A stretch of DNA of 64,000 bases from an uncultured Sphingobacteriales bacterium (GCA_937991535.1 CALKHN010000122.1:45648-109647), one strand, 5' to 3'. Positions 25,562-35,041 are shown, counted from the stretch's first letter. The notes: generated from the letters alone by a model not told the origin. Made by a program: numbers and translations.

Positions 25562-26014
25562 ATGGCACTGGAACAGACTGTAAATGACCAGATCAAAGCG
25601 GCTATGCTTGCAAAAGACGCGAATAGATTGCGTGGACTGAGGGCCATAAAAGCCGCTATTATTATTGCAAAAACAGCTGAAGGCGCAGGAGGACAATTAG
25701 CTGAAGCCGATGAAACGAAATTATTACAGAAACTGGTAAAGCAACGCAAAGATTCTTTAGAAATTTATCAGCAGCAGAATCGTGCAGATCTTGCTCAAAC
25801 AGAACAGGAAGAAATTGATGTAATAGAGGCCTTTCTTCCAAAACAATTGAGTGAAGAAGCGCTGAAGGAAGTGCTGATTAAAATTATTGCCGAAACGGGC
25901 GCAGCCTCCCCTGCGGATATGGGTAAAGTGATGGCGGCGGCAACCAAACAGCTCGCGGGGCAGGCAGATGGTAAAACCATTAATGCCGCAGTAAAAAGTT
26001 TATTGGTAAAATGA
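25562..26014 (+). CDS. yqeY: GatB/YqeY domain protein
   Basis: 150-residue stand-alone YqeY-domain protein; the same domain forms the tRNA-binding tail of the amidotransferase GatB. The family pattern is clear: MLAKDANRLRGLRAIKAAI, EADETKLLQKLVKQRKDSLEIY, and the conserved VIEAFLPKQLSEEAL, ending in the small helical domain GKVMAAATKQLAGQADGKTINAAVK. A role in tRNA handling or mischarged-tRNA correction has been inferred for the family; no GatA/GatC lies nearby. Cotranscription with gldC (64-bp gap) and the cvpA-like gene (26-bp gap) is likely. Confidence 0.92.
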   Translation: MALEQTVNDQIKAAMLAKDANRLRGLRAIKAAIIIAKTAEGAGGQLAEADETKLLQKLVKQRKDSLEIYQQQNRADLAQTEQEEIDVIEAFLPKQLSEEALKEVLIKIIAETGAASPADMGKVMAAATKQLAGQADGKTINAAVKSLLVK

Positions 26015-26040
26015 TATTGTTATGAATAATATGCCAATAC

Positions 26041-26586
26041 ATGTGGATTGATATTGTATTCCTGGTTGCATTAATAGTAGCAATAGTTAAAGGAGCTATG
26101 CGGGGTATTGTTATGGCATTGTTTTCATTTGCCGGGTGGTTCATCGGACTGGCTGCAGCGCTAAAATTATCGGCAGTAGTTGCTGTATACATGCAGGAAC
26201 ATACGGGCATCAGCGCCAAATGGCTGCCGCTGATTTCTTTTTTACTTGTTTTTGTAATAGTAGTACTGCTGGTACAGTGGGCGGGCAAAGCGATAGAAAA
26301 TCTATTTGATTTTACTTTATTAGGCTGGGTGAATCGTTTAGGCGGAGCGCTATTGTATACAGGTATGTATATACTGCTGGGTAGCATACTTTTATTTTAT
26401 GCAGACAAAATGCATTTAATCAATCCCGAAACATTATCAAACAGCCGGGCTTATGCGCTTACTGCAGGAATAGCTCCGGCTTTAATAGAAGGGTTAGGAG
26501 CAATAATACCTTCATTTAAAAATACTTTTCACGAGTTACAAACCTTTTTTGATAAGATTGGGAAAGAGTTTTCAGGCAATAAATAA
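26041..26586 (+). CDS. CvpA family inner-membrane protein
   Basis: 181-residue membrane protein with about four hydrophobic segments (residues 3-20, 24-48, 63-83, 103-124). The N-terminus MWIDIVFLVALIVAIVKGAMRGIVMALFS and the second-half helix entering FTLLGWVNRLGGALLY are typical of the CvpA (colicin V production) family. In E. coli CvpA affects colicin V export and envelope homeostasis; the Bacteroidetes proteins have no assigned substrate. It closes the gldC-yqeY-cvpA run and converges on lptC with a 16-bp gap lacking a hairpin. Confidence 0.88.
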   Translation: MWIDIVFLVALIVAIVKGAMRGIVMALFSFAGWFIGLAAALKLSAVVAVYMQEHTGISAKWLPLISFLLVFVIVVLLVQWAGKAIENLFDFTLLGWVNRLGGALLYTGMYILLGSILLFYADKMHLINPETLSNSRAYALTAGIAPALIEGLGAIIPSFKNTFHELQTFFDKIGKEFSGNK

Positions 26587-26602
26587 AGTGAGGGACTCTT
26601 GA

Positions 26603-27298
26603 TTAAGGCCGTCTTTTTGCCGTATCTGTAACTGGCCTTACGCTATCTCGTGCAAAAGCATTATCGGGTACAATGTTGGTGTCGCCTGCAGCAGCGCCTG
26701 TGAACTCCGACTCCGGAACAGGGAGGATGCCCTGTGAAGGATTGATTATTTTTATATTTCTGAAATCCTGTGAAGCTTCTAATCCTTTACCCGGAAGAAC
26801 AGTACCATCTTTTTTTGTGATCTTTACAGGTTTATCGGTATAAAATATTTCTTTATTCTGATCCCACCACAATTCCTGGCAGCGCAGGGTGTCCTGGTTA
26901 AATTTTTGAATCACCACTACACTATCTTTAAGGTACATTTTCTTTTGTCCTTCGATATAGCGGCCATATAAAGCATCCAGCACGCTTTCTACCTGCAGTG
27001 AATCATTATAAAAATCAACGTGTAACGCATTGGGAAACTCCACTCTGGGCAAAGTATCCTGGTAACGGTACATTAAAGGAGCCGTAAGTTTGGCCCGCAT
27101 TTTACCTGCCTGGCTAAAATAAGTTTCAATTGTTCGCGCCTCGTCTACTCCAATTTTTTTTTCAGTAAGTTCTCTTATTTCCTGCTCACTGTTTTCACAA
27201 CCAGCCAAAAAAAAGAGCAGTATATAGCACACGCAGGTGTAAAAATTTTTACGCCTGATTGCGATACGCTTTATTGGTATGTGCGTTTGATAAACCAT
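26603..27298 (-). CDS. lptC: LPS export ABC transporter periplasmic protein LptC
   Basis: Bitopic or lipid-anchored periplasmic component carrying lipopolysaccharide from LptBFG to LptA. 231 residues. The N-terminal basic stretch then CVCYILLFFLAGCEN gives a lipobox-like Cys. The OstA/LptC beta-jellyroll follows with TIETYFSQAGKMRAKLTAPLM, YNDSLQVESVLDALYGRYI and LWWDQNKEIFYTDKPVKI, a pattern found in Bacteroidetes LptC. The ATG at 27298 overlaps the preceding gene by 28 bp, so translational coupling is likely; no other ATG precedes the hydrophobic segment. Pro/Asp-rich C-terminal tail of ~35 residues beyond the fold. Confidence 0.85.
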   Translation of the reverse strand: MVYQTHIPIKRIAIRRKNFYTCVCYILLFFLAGCENSEQEIRELTEKKIGVDEARTIETYFSQAGKMRAKLTAPLMYRYQDTLPRVEFPNALHVDFYNDSLQVESVLDALYGRYIEGQKKMYLKDSVVVIQKFNQDTLRCQELWWDQNKEIFYTDKPVKITKKDGTVLPGKGLEASQDFRNIKIINPSQGILPVPESEFTGAAAGDTNIVPDNAFARDSVRPVTDTAKRRP

Positions 27299-28581
27299 AT
27301 ATCGCTCAGAGATAACCCGATGGAAATTCTGTAAAAGTTTTCGCGAAGTGAGTTGCTTTTATTACCGCGGGCGCCGATTTCAAAAGCGGTATTGATGCTT
27401 GTATACTGACCAGAGTATAAACTATAGCCATACTTGCGTACGGGAAAGGAAGCGCCAAATGTTACGGCATATACAGGCAGGTTCTTATCTACTGCAATAT
27501 AGTCCGGCCCCATATAAAAGCCCGCACGGTATTGAACCTGCGCCCAATAACTGGTGCTTTTATAATTCGGTATCACCGATCCGCCCAGCCTGAACAGCCA
27601 GCTATTTTTTACCTGGTCTTTTTGATCATAATACCTGTAATCCGACCACTGAGACAAACTATATTCAGCACTTACAGACCAGGTAAGATCTTTTTCAATA
27701 GTGATGCCTGCCCCGTAAGTGGCGGGTACAATAATTTTGCCTTTGTTATCGTCTGAAATATATATACTGTCTTTTTGTATTTCACCGGAGGAAGCGGTAT
27801 ACTCGAAGGTTTGGCGGATGATCTTCCTTGAGGCGTTCAAAGAATTTTTAAACTGCGCAAATGCCCCCAGTTTGAGGCTTAAATTCTTGCCAATACGGGT
27901 TGAATACTGCGCTCCCCCATGTACAAAAAAACCGCCCATGTAAGTGCTGTCAGCCCATTTTCCTTTTTCATACAAAACACTGTCGTTTATTAATATACGT
28001 TCTGTAACATAGTTTTTGCTGCCAAAAGCATAGCCTGCGTTTACGCCAACAGTAAAATGTTTACTGCCAATACCTGTTCCCACATAAGCCTGGTAAGAAC
28101 CACCCTGGCCGCTAAATGATGTAAGTACACTGTCTACACCCGGCAGGCGGGTAGTTTGCTGTAACTCGTAATTTATGCGGGTTAGCGGGCGTAATCCAAT
28201 GTTCATTCCCCAATTGTTCTTTTTCGAAAGGGGAAAACCCACCTGGAGATAAGAAGGTATAAGATAACCCGAGTTGAGTGTACGAACCGGGTTGGTAGCT
28301 TTAAGGGTTCGACCGGTATAATCAAGACCCACATCAAATGTGGTATATTTTAAGCGGGCATAAGATGCCGGATTAACAAAGTTTACGGTTACCGGGTCGT
28401 AATAGGAAGCAGCAACGCCGCCCATTGCGCGGTTTACAATATTTTGGCCGGGCACTATATCCCCCAACCCAAACCGAGAATAGGGTGAATTTTCCTGTGC
28501 GGAAACAGCACCGTATTTTAGAAGAAAAATTGAACTGAACAAAAATAGTTTTCTGCAGTTAGTTATACTCACTGATCGCAT
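27271..28581 (-). CDS. Outer-membrane beta-barrel protein (FadL/OmpP1-like)
   Basis: 436-residue outer-membrane protein with a signal peptide (LFLFSSIFLLKYGAVSAQ) and mature start ENSPYSRFGLGDIVPGQN. The N-terminal region with AMGGVAASYYDPVTVNFVNPASYA resembles FadL/TodX-type hatch domains, and the rest alternates amphipathic strands ending in a barrel-like C-terminus. The family is commonly found in Bacteroidetes beside coaX and lptC; substrate is unknown, possibly hydrophobic compounds. Its ATG lies 23 bp inside the end of coaX and its stop lies inside lptC, so the three genes are tightly coupled. Distinction from other Bacteroidetes barrels such as PorV-like proteins is not certain. Confidence 0.75.
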   Translation of the reverse strand: MRSVSITNCRKLFLFSSIFLLKYGAVSAQENSPYSRFGLGDIVPGQNIVNRAMGGVAASYYDPVTVNFVNPASYARLKYTTFDVGLDYTGRTLKATNPVRTLNSGYLIPSYLQVGFPLSKKNNWGMNIGLRPLTRINYELQQTTRLPGVDSVLTSFSGQGGSYQAYVGTGIGSKHFTVGVNAGYAFGSKNYVTERILINDSVLYEKGKWADSTYMGGFFVHGGAQYSTRIGKNLSLKLGAFAQFKNSLNASRKIIRQTFEYTASSGEIQKDSIYISDDNKGKIIVPATYGAGITIEKDLTWSVSAEYSLSQWSDYRYYDQKDQVKNSWLFRLGGSVIPNYKSTSYWAQVQYRAGFYMGPDYIAVDKNLPVYAVTFGASFPVRKYGYSLYSGQYTSINTAFEIGARGNKSNSLRENFYRISIGLSLSDIWFIKRTYQ

Positions 28582-29278
28582 ACAAGCCTTTATAAATTAA
28601 ATGAGGGTCTGCAAATATCTTATTTTTCAGCACTTGAGCAAAATAGGGTGAATCGCCACCGGTTAAAAGCACGTTAAAGTTGCTATATCGCTCTGAATAT
28701 GCGTCAATTATACCATCAATTTCTTTTGCCATCCCCAGTATTACACCACTGGTTATATTGGTTTTTGTATCATATCCCACCAAAGGAAAATTCCAATCTG
28801 CCTTTACCAAGGGCAATTTGGCCGTATAATCCCTAAGCGATTTAAGCCTCATTTCCATACCCGGGGAGATACCTCCTCCCAGGAACTGGTTGTATTTACT
28901 GATAAAATTATAGGTGATACAAGTGCCCAAACCTATTACAAGATTATGTTTTCCGGGGAAAAAGGAAACCGCTCCAGCAGATAAAGCCAATCGGTCTGCA
29001 CCAATGGTTTCAGGTTTTGTAACCGGCGCTGTAAAGGGTAGTCGTGTAAAGCTTGAAAGCAAATGAAACCGGGAATGTTCAGATAAAATATTCTCTATCT
29101 CAGTATTGTGATTGATTACAGAAGATAAAATGCTTTTATGAGGTCGAATTTGCTGTAGCAACCGGGCAATAGTATCGGGTTCCGCATCATCCAAAACTTC
29201 TACAAATTGCAATTCGTGTTCTTTGAATACAGCGTACTTAAGCCTTGTATTACCAAAATCAAAACAAACTGTTATCAT
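28559..29278 (-). CDS. coaX: Type III pantothenate kinase
   Basis: Phosphorylates pantothenate, the first step of coenzyme A synthesis. 239 residues from the ATG complementary to 29276-29278, giving MITVCFDFGNTRLKYAVF with the ASKHA-fold phosphate-1 motif; an ATG two codons upstream is a possible alternative, and an upstream TTG frame is not credible. IGADRLALSAGA is the signature CoaX block. GLGTCITYNFI corresponds to the phosphate-2 region, with Asn where many CoaX proteins have Asp. The C-terminus NVLLTGGDSPYFAQVL carries the adenosine motif. First gene of the overlapping coaX-barrel-lptC operon. Confidence 0.93.
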   Translation of the reverse strand: MITVCFDFGNTRLKYAVFKEHELQFVEVLDDAEPDTIARLLQQIRPHKSILSSVINHNTEIENILSEHSRFHLLSSFTRLPFTAPVTKPETIGADRLALSAGAVSFFPGKHNLVIGLGTCITYNFISKYNQFLGGGISPGMEMRLKSLRDYTAKLPLVKADWNFPLVGYDTKTNITSGVILGMAKEIDGIIDAYSERYSNFNVLLTGGDSPYFAQVLKNKIFADPHLIYKGLYAISEYN

Positions 29279-29536
29279 TCGCATTCTAAGTATTAACAGG
29301 TTAGGGAAGTAAGGACAGCACCAAAAGTCTGACAAAATACTTTAAAATAATAAATTGATTTGGAGACGTTATTTTGAAGTTTTTCACTGATGCATCTCCT
29401 TATCCGGCATAACCATTAATTTTGAGCGCTGAATTATCTTTTAAAATGTTTTCCGGTAACTGATTTTAACTGTTTACTACTGCCCTGTATCCGTTAAAAC
29501 GGCGATGAATCAGGCTGATATCTTATAAAACAGGCT

Positions 29537-32215
29537 ATGACTGCAGAACATCAACGACTTTCCGTTAATGCTAAAAAACCCGTTCCACTCGAACAATGGG
29601 GTCCTTATTTGAGCGAACGTCAATGGGGAACAGTACGCGAAGATTATAGTACTACCGGCGATGCCTGGAATTATTTTCCTTTTAATCATTCGCACAGCCG
29701 TGCTTACCGGTGGGGAGAAGACGGGCTGGCAGGCATTTGCGATTTTTTTGGTAACCTTTGTTTTGGCATTGCTTTATGGAATGGCAAGGATAAGATTTTA
29801 AAAGAAAGACTCTTTGGTTTGGGTAATAAGGAGGGCAATCATGGCGAAGATGTAAAAGAACTGTACTATTATTTAGACAATATTCCTACCCATTATTATA
29901 TGGAATATTTATACAAGTATCCCCAGCAGGCTTTTCCCTATGACGATTTATTAGAACAAAATGCCAGACGATCAAAGCAGGAACCGGAATATGAAATTTT
30001 AGATACCGGTGTGTTTGATAACAATGAATATTTTGATGTACAGGTTACTTATGCAAAACAAAACTCCTGCGACATTTTTATTAAAATTGAAGTATCGAAC
30101 CGTGCTGATAAACCTGCCGCTATAACCGTATTGCCAACGCTTTGGTTTTATAATCGTTGGGCCTATGCTGGTGCAGATGTAAAACCAGTGATAAAATATT
30201 TGAATAAAAATGCGGTGCAGTCCTCCCATTATAAACTGGGGAACTATTACCTGTATTTTCAAAATCCGCAGGATTACCTGTTTACTGAAAATGAAACCAA
30301 TACAGAGAAAGTTAATGGAACACCTAATGCAACGGTTTTTGTAAAAGATGCATTTCATGATGCCATTATTGACGGGAAAAATATTCAGGCATTACGTAAC
30401 AAAAAATCAGGAACTAAATTTTCTCCTGTATATAAATTAAAAATCCCCGAGGGGGCAACAAAAACCATTTATTGCAGATTCACCAACCAACTGCTTGACA
30501 ATGCTTTTGCCAGGGGTTTTGAAAAAGTATTTTCAATGCGTAAAAATGAAGCCAATGATTTTTATGCAGCCATATTGCCTGCAGAGATGGATGAAGATAT
30601 GGCCAAAATACAGCGGCAGGCACTGGCGGGTTTGTTGTGGAGCAAGCAGTATTATCATTTCGATGTGGAGCGATGGCTTACTACAAGTGACGGTATAACC
30701 CCTGTAAGTGCCGGCAAGCAAAACGGTCGCAATCACGATTGGAAGCATCTTAAAAACCAGGATGTAATATCTATGCCCGATAAATGGGAATATCCGTGGT
30801 ATGCGGCATGGGATCTGGCTTTTCATTGTATTTCGATGGCAGTAGCTGATCCATGCTTCGCTAAAAACCAGTTATTGCTGATCATGCGGGAATGGTATAT
30901 GAAGCCAGACGGCCAATTGCCTGCCTATGAATGGAATTTTAGTGACGTTAACCCTCCCGTACAGGGATGGGCCGCCATGCAGGTCTATTATATTGAAAAG
31001 AAAAATAATGGTAAAGGAGATATTGATTTTTTAAAGAAAGTCTTTCAAAAACTGCTGATCAACTTTACCTGGTGGATGAACCGGAAAGACCTGAGTGGTA
31101 ATAATCTTTTTGAAGGTGGCTTTTTGGGACTGGATAATATTGGCGTATTCAACCGTAGCTCGCAACTGGGCAGCAACATGCAGTTGGAGCAGGCCGATGG
31201 CACGAGCTGGATGGGCATGTATGCGCTGAACATGCTGGATATGGCCCTGGAGATTGCTGTGCATGATATTGCTTTTGAAGATACCGCCACTAAGTTTTTT
31301 GAACAGTTTGTGCTGATTGCGGAAGCCATCAATGAACATGGATTGTGGAATGAGGAAGACAAGTTTTTTTATGATATATTATCCGTAGCCGGTTCCGAGC
31401 CGCTGCAGTTGCGTATACAGTCTATCGTGGGGCTTACTACGTTGTTCGCAGTGTCTACCATAGAAAAAAAGGTATTTGATAAATTAAAGGATTTCAAAAA
31501 GCGGATCACCTGGTTTGAAAATTACCGTAGAAAAAACAATAAATTTTGGCCCAATGAGGAAAGAAGTGACGGGGAAGCTATGCTGTTGTCATTGGTACCC
31601 AGGGAACGACTTGTGTATTTGCTGCAACATTTGCTGAATGAAGATGAATTTCTTTCTGAAGGTGGAATCCGGGCATTGTCGAAGCATCACGAAAAGGATC
31701 CGTACAGTATTACGATCAATGGCATTAATTATACTGCACAATACGATCCAGGTGATTCTACTTCCGATTTTTACGGCGGCAATTCCAACTGGCGCGGACC
31801 AGTGTGGATGCCTATTAATTATTTAATCATACAATCTATTCGCAAATACGGTGCTTTTTATGGCAGCGAATTAAAAGTAGAATGCCCGGTAGGATCTGGT
31901 TCGCAGTTATCGCTGAGTGAGGTAGCGGATGAGCTTACAAAAAGAGTAATAAGTATTTTTAAAAAGGATGATGCCGGGAGAAGGAAATTATTCGGAAAGC
32001 ACAACTGGTTTTATCAAAAGCCAGGTAATAAACACCTGGTACTCTTTTACGAATATTTTCACGGTGATGACGGTAACGGACTGGGCGCCTCCCACCAAAC
32101 CGGGTGGACTTCGCTGGTAGCCGAACTGATCAATGAACTCCATCACAGCAGTGGAAAACATAAAACCGATCTTGCGTCTGAAGCCGCTACCGCGGAAGAA
32201 CAATCAAAGCCTTAA
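29537..32215 (+). CDS. GH63-like (MGH1-type) glucosidase
   Basis: 892-residue cytoplasmic-looking glycoside hydrolase; no signal peptide is present. The N-terminal beta-sandwich-like region (YSTTGDAWNYFPFNHSHSRA, ICDFFGNLCFGIALWNG) leads to an (alpha/alpha)6-barrel region from about residue 340. Barrel blocks include EYPWYAAWDLAFHCISMA, YEWNFSDVNPPVQGWA, GGFLGLDNIGVFNRSS, EQADGTSWMGMYALNML and NWRGPVWMPINYLI, the pattern of bacterial GH63/MGH1 glucosidases. Family members act on alpha-glucosidic bonds of glucosyl- or mannosylglycerate and oligosaccharides; substrate here is not determined. The last ~20 residues are low-complexity (Glu/Ala/Ser). Followed 61 bp later by the epimerase gene. Confidence 0.85.
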   Translation: MTAEHQRLSVNAKKPVPLEQWGPYLSERQWGTVREDYSTTGDAWNYFPFNHSHSRAYRWGEDGLAGICDFFGNLCFGIALWNGKDKILKERLFGLGNKEGNHGEDVKELYYYLDNIPTHYYMEYLYKYPQQAFPYDDLLEQNARRSKQEPEYEILDTGVFDNNEYFDVQVTYAKQNSCDIFIKIEVSNRADKPAAITVLPTLWFYNRWAYAGADVKPVIKYLNKNAVQSSHYKLGNYYLYFQNPQDYLFTENETNTEKVNGTPNATVFVKDAFHDAIIDGKNIQALRNKKSGTKFSPVYKLKIPEGATKTIYCRFTNQLLDNAFARGFEKVFSMRKNEANDFYAAILPAEMDEDMAKIQRQALAGLLWSKQYYHFDVERWLTTSDGITPVSAGKQNGRNHDWKHLKNQDVISMPDKWEYPWYAAWDLAFHCISMAVADPCFAKNQLLLIMREWYMKPDGQLPAYEWNFSDVNPPVQGWAAMQVYYIEKKNNGKGDIDFLKKVFQKLLINFTWWMNRKDLSGNNLFEGGFLGLDNIGVFNRSSQLGSNMQLEQADGTSWMGMYALNMLDMALEIAVHDIAFEDTATKFFEQFVLIAEAINEHGLWNEEDKFFYDILSVAGSEPLQLRIQSIVGLTTLFAVSTIEKKVFDKLKDFKKRITWFENYRRKNNKFWPNEERSDGEAMLLSLVPRERLVYLLQHLLNEDEFLSEGGIRALSKHHEKDPYSITINGINYTAQYDPGDSTSDFYGGNSNWRGPVWMPINYLIIQSIRKYGAFYGSELKVECPVGSGSQLSLSEVADELTKRVISIFKKDDAGRRKLFGKHNWFYQKPGNKHLVLFYEYFHGDDGNGLGASHQTGWTSLVAELINELHHSSGKHKTDLASEAATAEEQSKP

Positions 32216-32276
32216 AGCCACTGATGAAATGCGACAAAGGATCGTTTATTTTTTATTTTATTAATAGAAGCACATT

Positions 32277-33197
32277 ATGCAAACTATTTTAGGTGCAGGA
32301 GGTTCCGTAGGCGTTGAACTCGCAAAGGCCCTTCCTGCTTATACGGATGCCATACGGCTGGTAAGCCGCACACCTCAAAAAGTTAATTCCGGTGATGAGT
32401 TATTCGCGGCCGATATTACGGATCCGGCCCAGGTAGATAAAGCGGTAAAAGGTTCCGAAGTGGTTTATCTTACTGTAGGGTTTCCCTACCGGTTGAAAAT
32501 ATGGCAGGAACGCTGGCCTGCAACCATGCGCAATGCAATTGATTCCTGTAAGAAATATAATGCCAGGCTCGTTTTCTTTGACAATGTATATATGTACGAC
32601 AGGGATTATTTGCAGCACATGACGGAAGAAACGCCAGTTCGTCCCACCAGTAAAAAAGGAGCGATCCGTCAACAGATTGCAGATATACTGATGAACGAGG
32701 TAAAGCGCGGAAATCTTACAGCGCTTATTGCCCGGTCGGCAGATTTCACCAACGGGAAATCCAGCGTATTGCATCAGTTGGTTACAGACAACCTGCTAAA
32801 AGGGAAGAAAGCAAACTGGCTGGTAAATGCAGATAAAATACACAATTTCACTTTTATATCTGATGCCGCAAAAGGTACAGCAATATTGGGTAATACGCCC
32901 GATGCCTTTAACCAGGTGTGGCATTTGCCCACAGACGCTACTAAATTAACAGGGCAGCAATGGATTGAATTGCTGGCAGGAGCATTGAATGCAAATCCCC
33001 GCTATAGTATTTTATCTGCAACCATGCTTGGGGTGCTGGGGATTTTTATGCCGGTTTTAAAGGAAATCAAGGAAATGGCATACCAGTATGACCGTGATTA
33101 TTTTTTTGACAGCACTAAGTTCAATCAACGCTTTTCCTATACCCCCGTTACGGCAAAGGATGCAGTGCGTTTGATAATACAGGAAGCTGGATCTTAA
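32277..33197 (+). CDS. NAD-dependent epimerase/dehydratase (atypical SDR)
   Basis: 306-residue extended/atypical short-chain dehydrogenase-like protein. The N-terminus MQTILGAGGSVGVELAKAL has a GxGGxxG-like dinucleotide-binding turn at positions 6-12. Further blocks are VVYLTVGFPYRLKIWQERWP, ARLVFFDNVYMYD and FTFISDAAKGTAIL. The YxxxK catalytic pair is not obvious, so it may be a binding or reductase member like NmrA-type proteins and not a true epimerase. Substrate is unknown. It lies between the glucosidase and lysS, same strand; lysS has its own promoter within the gap. Confidence 0.82.
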   Translation: MQTILGAGGSVGVELAKALPAYTDAIRLVSRTPQKVNSGDELFAADITDPAQVDKAVKGSEVVYLTVGFPYRLKIWQERWPATMRNAIDSCKKYNARLVFFDNVYMYDRDYLQHMTEETPVRPTSKKGAIRQQIADILMNEVKRGNLTALIARSADFTNGKSSVLHQLVTDNLLKGKKANWLVNADKIHNFTFISDAAKGTAILGNTPDAFNQVWHLPTDATKLTGQQWIELLAGALNANPRYSILSATMLGVLGIFMPVLKEIKEMAYQYDRDYFFDSTKFNQRFSYTPVTAKDAVRLIIQEAGS

Positions 33198-33201
33198 AAT
33201 C

Positions 33202-33232
33202 TTTGCCGGCTTCTGCCTAACCAGTACCTTTG
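33202..33232 (+). promoter_or_regulatory. Full Bacteroidetes promoter for lysS
   Basis: TTTG (33202-33205), a 19-bp spacer, then TACCTTTG (33225-33232): an exact match to the Bacteroidetes primary-sigma consensus TTTG-N19-TAnnTTTG, 26 bp before the lysS ATG. It is the best promoter in the window, and shows that lysS is transcribed independently of the upstream epimerase gene. Confidence 0.75.
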
Positions 33233-33258
33233 CTGCACTTTTTGAAAAAGAAAATGCA

Positions 33259-34803
33259 ATGAGTACACAACATTTATCTGAGCAGGAGATCATTAGAAGG
33301 GAAAAGCGGCTGGAACTGGAAAAGCTGGGTATTGATCCTTATCCTGCAGAAGCTTTTCCCGTTACCCATACGGCAACAGATATAAAAAATAATTTTTCCG
33401 GGGAAAGCAGGGAAAGATTTACTGATATTAGTTTCGCCGGCCGCATTATGAGTATACGCGATATGGGCAAAGCTTCTTTTGCCGTATTACAGGATCATTC
33501 GGGCAGGATACAGATTTATGTAAAGCGCGATGATATATGCACCGATGAAGACAAAACACTGTATAATACGGTATGGAAAAAATTGTTGGACATAGGTGAT
33601 ATTATCGGTGTAAAGGGCTATGGTTTTATTACCAAAACCGGCGAAACGTCCATTCATGTTACGGCTTTCACTATCCTTTCCAAATCGCTCAAACCTTTGC
33701 CGGTAGTAAAGGAAGCAGAAGGACAAAGTTTTGACGCGGTTACCGATCCGGAATTCATGTATCGCCAGCGCTATGCACACCTGATCATTAACCCGCAATT
33801 GAAAGATACTTTCATTAAGCGCACTACAATGATCAATACCATTCGTGATTTTTTGAATGAGCATGGGGCGCTTGAAGTAGATACACCCGTATTGCAAAGC
33901 ATTCCCGGGGGCGCCGCCGCACGTCCTTTTATTACACATCACAATGCGCTGGATATTCCATTATACCTCCGTATTGCCAATGAACTGTATTTAAAAAGAC
34001 TTATCGTAGGTGGGTTTGATTGGGTATACGAATTCAGCCGTAATTTTCGTAATGAAGGAATGGACCGTACGCATAACCCTGAGTTTACCATCCTCGAATT
34101 TTATGTGGCATACAAGGATTATTTCTGGATGATGAATACCACGGAAAACCTGCTGGAGCAGGTAGCAATTGCGCTGCACAATACAACTGATGTGCCCGTA
34201 GGTGATAAACTGCTAAATTTTAAAGCACCTTTTAAGAGGGTTTCTATTTACGAAGCGGTAAAAGAACACACCGGCATAGACATTAGCGAAATGGATGAGG
34301 CAGCGTTAAGAGATACCTGTAAACAACTGCATATAGAAATTACACCAGGCATGGGACGTGGAAAGCTCATTGACAGCATCTTTGGTGAAAAATGCGAGAA
34401 GCATTACATACAGCCCACATTTATTATTGATTATCCGGTGGAGATGAGCCCGCTGACTAAAAAACATCGGAGTAAATCTGGTCTGGTAGAGCGTTTTGAA
34501 CTGATGATTAATGGAAAGGAAATAGCCAATGCCTATAGCGAACTGAACGATCCTGTTGATCAGCGCGAACGGTTTGAAGAGCAGGTAAAACTAATGGAAC
34601 GCGGTGATGAGGAAGCCATGTTTATTGATCACGACTTTTTGAGAGCACTGGAATATGGCATGCCCCCCACTGCGGGTATAGGAATTGGCATAGATCGTTT
34701 GTGCATGCTGTTAACCAACCAGCCTTCTATACAGGATGTACTTTTCTTCCCGCAGATGCGGCCGGAGAAAAGAGAAGGAGAAGATTTGAAATTTGAAATT
34801 TGA
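33259..34803 (+). CDS. lysS: Lysyl-tRNA synthetase (class II) with a repeat-derived C-terminus
   Basis: Charges tRNA-Lys; class II enzyme of 514 residues with an N-terminal anticodon-binding OB fold (ISFAGRIMSIRDMGKASFA, about residues 55-75) and the catalytic core. Motif 2 is visible as YEFSRNFRNEGMDRTHNPEF and motif 3 as GIGIGIDRLCMLLTN near residue 473. Typical LysRS ends shortly after FFPQMRPE; here a further tail REGEDLKFEI is encoded by gaagatttgaaatttgaaat, which is the start of the AT-rich intergenic repeat that follows. The stop codon lies inside that repeat, so the tail seems to be repeat-derived. The core is complete and surely functional. Confidence 0.96.
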   Translation: MSTQHLSEQEIIRREKRLELEKLGIDPYPAEAFPVTHTATDIKNNFSGESRERFTDISFAGRIMSIRDMGKASFAVLQDHSGRIQIYVKRDDICTDEDKTLYNTVWKKLLDIGDIIGVKGYGFITKTGETSIHVTAFTILSKSLKPLPVVKEAEGQSFDAVTDPEFMYRQRYAHLIINPQLKDTFIKRTTMINTIRDFLNEHGALEVDTPVLQSIPGGAAARPFITHHNALDIPLYLRIANELYLKRLIVGGFDWVYEFSRNFRNEGMDRTHNPEFTILEFYVAYKDYFWMMNTTENLLEQVAIALHNTTDVPVGDKLLNFKAPFKRVSIYEAVKEHTGIDISEMDEAALRDTCKQLHIEITPGMGRGKLIDSIFGEKCEKHYIQPTFIIDYPVEMSPLTKKHRSKSGLVERFELMINGKEIANAYSELNDPVDQRERFEEQVKLMERGDEEAMFIDHDFLRALEYGMPPTAGIGIGIDRLCMLLTNQPSIQDVLFFPQMRPEKREGEDLKFEI

Positions 34804-34990
34804 GATTGGTCAGAGCTTGCAGGGGGATAGCCGTTTCAATTTTGAATTTGTCGTTTTTCATTTATTGTGAAATTCCCTTCGAATTTCGAATTTTGGCTTC
34901 GGGCCTCCGCAATTGTTATTTGGTTCTTGCCATTTATTTTTTGGTTCTTTGTATTCCTCCCGGCGAAGCGCGCATTTATTGACATGCTTA
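34782..34990. repeat. Dispersed AT-rich repeat region behind lysS
   Basis: Degenerate repeat starting inside the lysS 3' end and filling the gap before the ABC ATPase. It shares exact words with the gap behind leuS: atttcgaatttt (34883-34894 and 58662-58673) and tttggttcttg (34919-34929 and 58689-58699), in the same order and similar spacing. No ORF with family features, no terminator hairpin. Confidence 0.65.
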
Positions 34991-35041
34991 GCTTAAAATC
35001 CCGGCAAAAAGAGCGCTGCATTAAAAACTTGTTTCTTCAAT

